Assembly (NCBI GenBank): GCA_027858355.1 | Contig: JAQICW010000676.1 | Location: 1 to 6,875 of the forward strand | Reading direction: 5' to 3' | Origin: Desulfobacula sp. | GTDB taxonomy: Bacteria > Desulfobacterota > Desulfobacteria > Desulfobacterales > Desulfobacteraceae | DNA length: 6,875 bases | Part shown: in pieces, positions 6,558 to 6,875 of the stretch | Layout of the letters: every line of letters begins with the position of its first letter | Position numbering within the stretch: the stretch's first letter is position 1 | Position numbers and translations under genes: made by a program | Notes under the pieces: generated by a model | Databases searched by the model: none | Told to the model about the DNA's origin: nothing | Seen by the model: only the letters and a program-made list of their open reading frames with translations

Positions 6558-6875
6558 AAAACTTTTTGATAACAACTTTATTGGTTATTTCTGTCCTGTA
6601 TATTTTTGCGGCGCAAGTTTCTGCCAAATCTAATTTGGATGGATTGGAAATCATTGTAAGTGTAAAAAACTGCAATTTAAGAAGTACACCCGATACATCT
6701 AAAGATAATGTTATCTCTGTCTTGTCAAAAAATGAAAGAGCATTCTTAATGGATACATTTATCAAGGACGGACAACTATGGTATCTTGTTAAAACACCCG
6801 ATTATGAGGGGTGGCTTTCCGCCTCTGTTTCAACTTTGAATGAAAAAACAATCGATTTTAACCAATCGGATTTAA
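6554..6875 (+). CDS. Exported SH3b-domain protein, truncated by the window edge
   Basis: The reading frame is open from ATG 6554 to the end of the window (107 residues seen). Residues 1-24 are a typical signal peptide: KN, a hydrophobic LITTLLVISVLYIFAA stretch, then QVSA before a likely cut ahead of K25. Residues 33-95 form a bacterial SH3 (SH3b/SH3_3) domain: VSVKNCNLRSTPDTSKDNVI has the NLRSTP opening, followed by LSKNERAFLMDTF, GQLWYLVKT and the closing YEGWLSASV. Such domains usually bind peptidoglycan or accompany wall-active enzymes, which fits the transglycosylase 115 bp upstream on the same strand. GGAG at 6538-6541 is a somewhat distant (12 bases) ribosome site. No terminator separates it from the transglycosylase gene, so co-transcription is likely. 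The C-terminal part is unseen and could hold a catalytic domain or a second SH3b repeat. Confidence 0.85.
   Translation, partial: MKNFLITTLLVISVLYIFAAQVSAKSNLDGLEIIVSVKNCNLRSTPDTSKDNVISVLSKNERAFLMDTFIKDGQLWYLVKTPDYEGWLSASVSTLNEKTIDFNQSDL

Noticed and set aside
1..6875. CRISPR array, insertion sequence or defence system
   Set aside because: No regularly spaced repeats, transposase or integrase motifs, or known defence genes appear in any frame I read.

Overview
The window looks like chromosomal DNA from a low-GC member of the Desulfobacterota, most likely a relative of Desulfobacteraceae. The evidence is indirect. The EF-G is of the spirochaete/planctomycete/delta-proteobacterial type, and the P-loop protein beside it and the lytic transglycosylase variant are types I associate with that phylum. 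No rRNA or tRNA gene is visible, so this placement is inference.

Layout. Positions 1-186 hold a 50-codon minus-strand ORF with a very good Shine-Dalgarno sequence. It is followed at the left edge by a second Shine-Dalgarno-like sequence that probably serves a gene starting outside the window. Positions 187-731 contain no convincing gene but do contain a G-rich block, short direct repeats and a small hairpin; this may be a decayed or formerly mobile region. A strong intrinsic terminator (732-775, minus strand) closes a two-gene minus-strand operon: an spdEFG1-type elongation factor G (1523-3607), then 24 bp later a 231-aa RecA/KaiC-like P-loop ATPase (803-1498). The 219-bp region between the fusA and rsmG starts contains a near-consensus sigma-70 promoter for fusA, a weaker promoter for the divergent genes, and an inverted repeat. 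On the plus strand, rsmG (16S rRNA G527 methyltransferase) overlaps by ATGA a 656-aa exported lytic transglycosylase with an unusual N-terminal half. After it come a possible 32-aa ORF and the start of an exported SH3b-domain protein that runs off the right edge.

How the genes fit together. The minus operon is translation related (EF-G) plus an ATPase of unknown role. The plus cluster starts with a ribosome modification enzyme and continues with two envelope proteins, one with a peptidoglycan-cleaving domain and one with a likely wall-binding domain. I see no CRISPR array, toxin-antitoxin pair, intact insertion sequence or recognised defence system. The points most worth following are the mitochondrial-like EF-G linked to an uncharacterised P-loop ATPase, the face-to-face promoter arrangement, the undescribed N-terminal region of the transglycosylase, and the possible gene remnant at the left edge.
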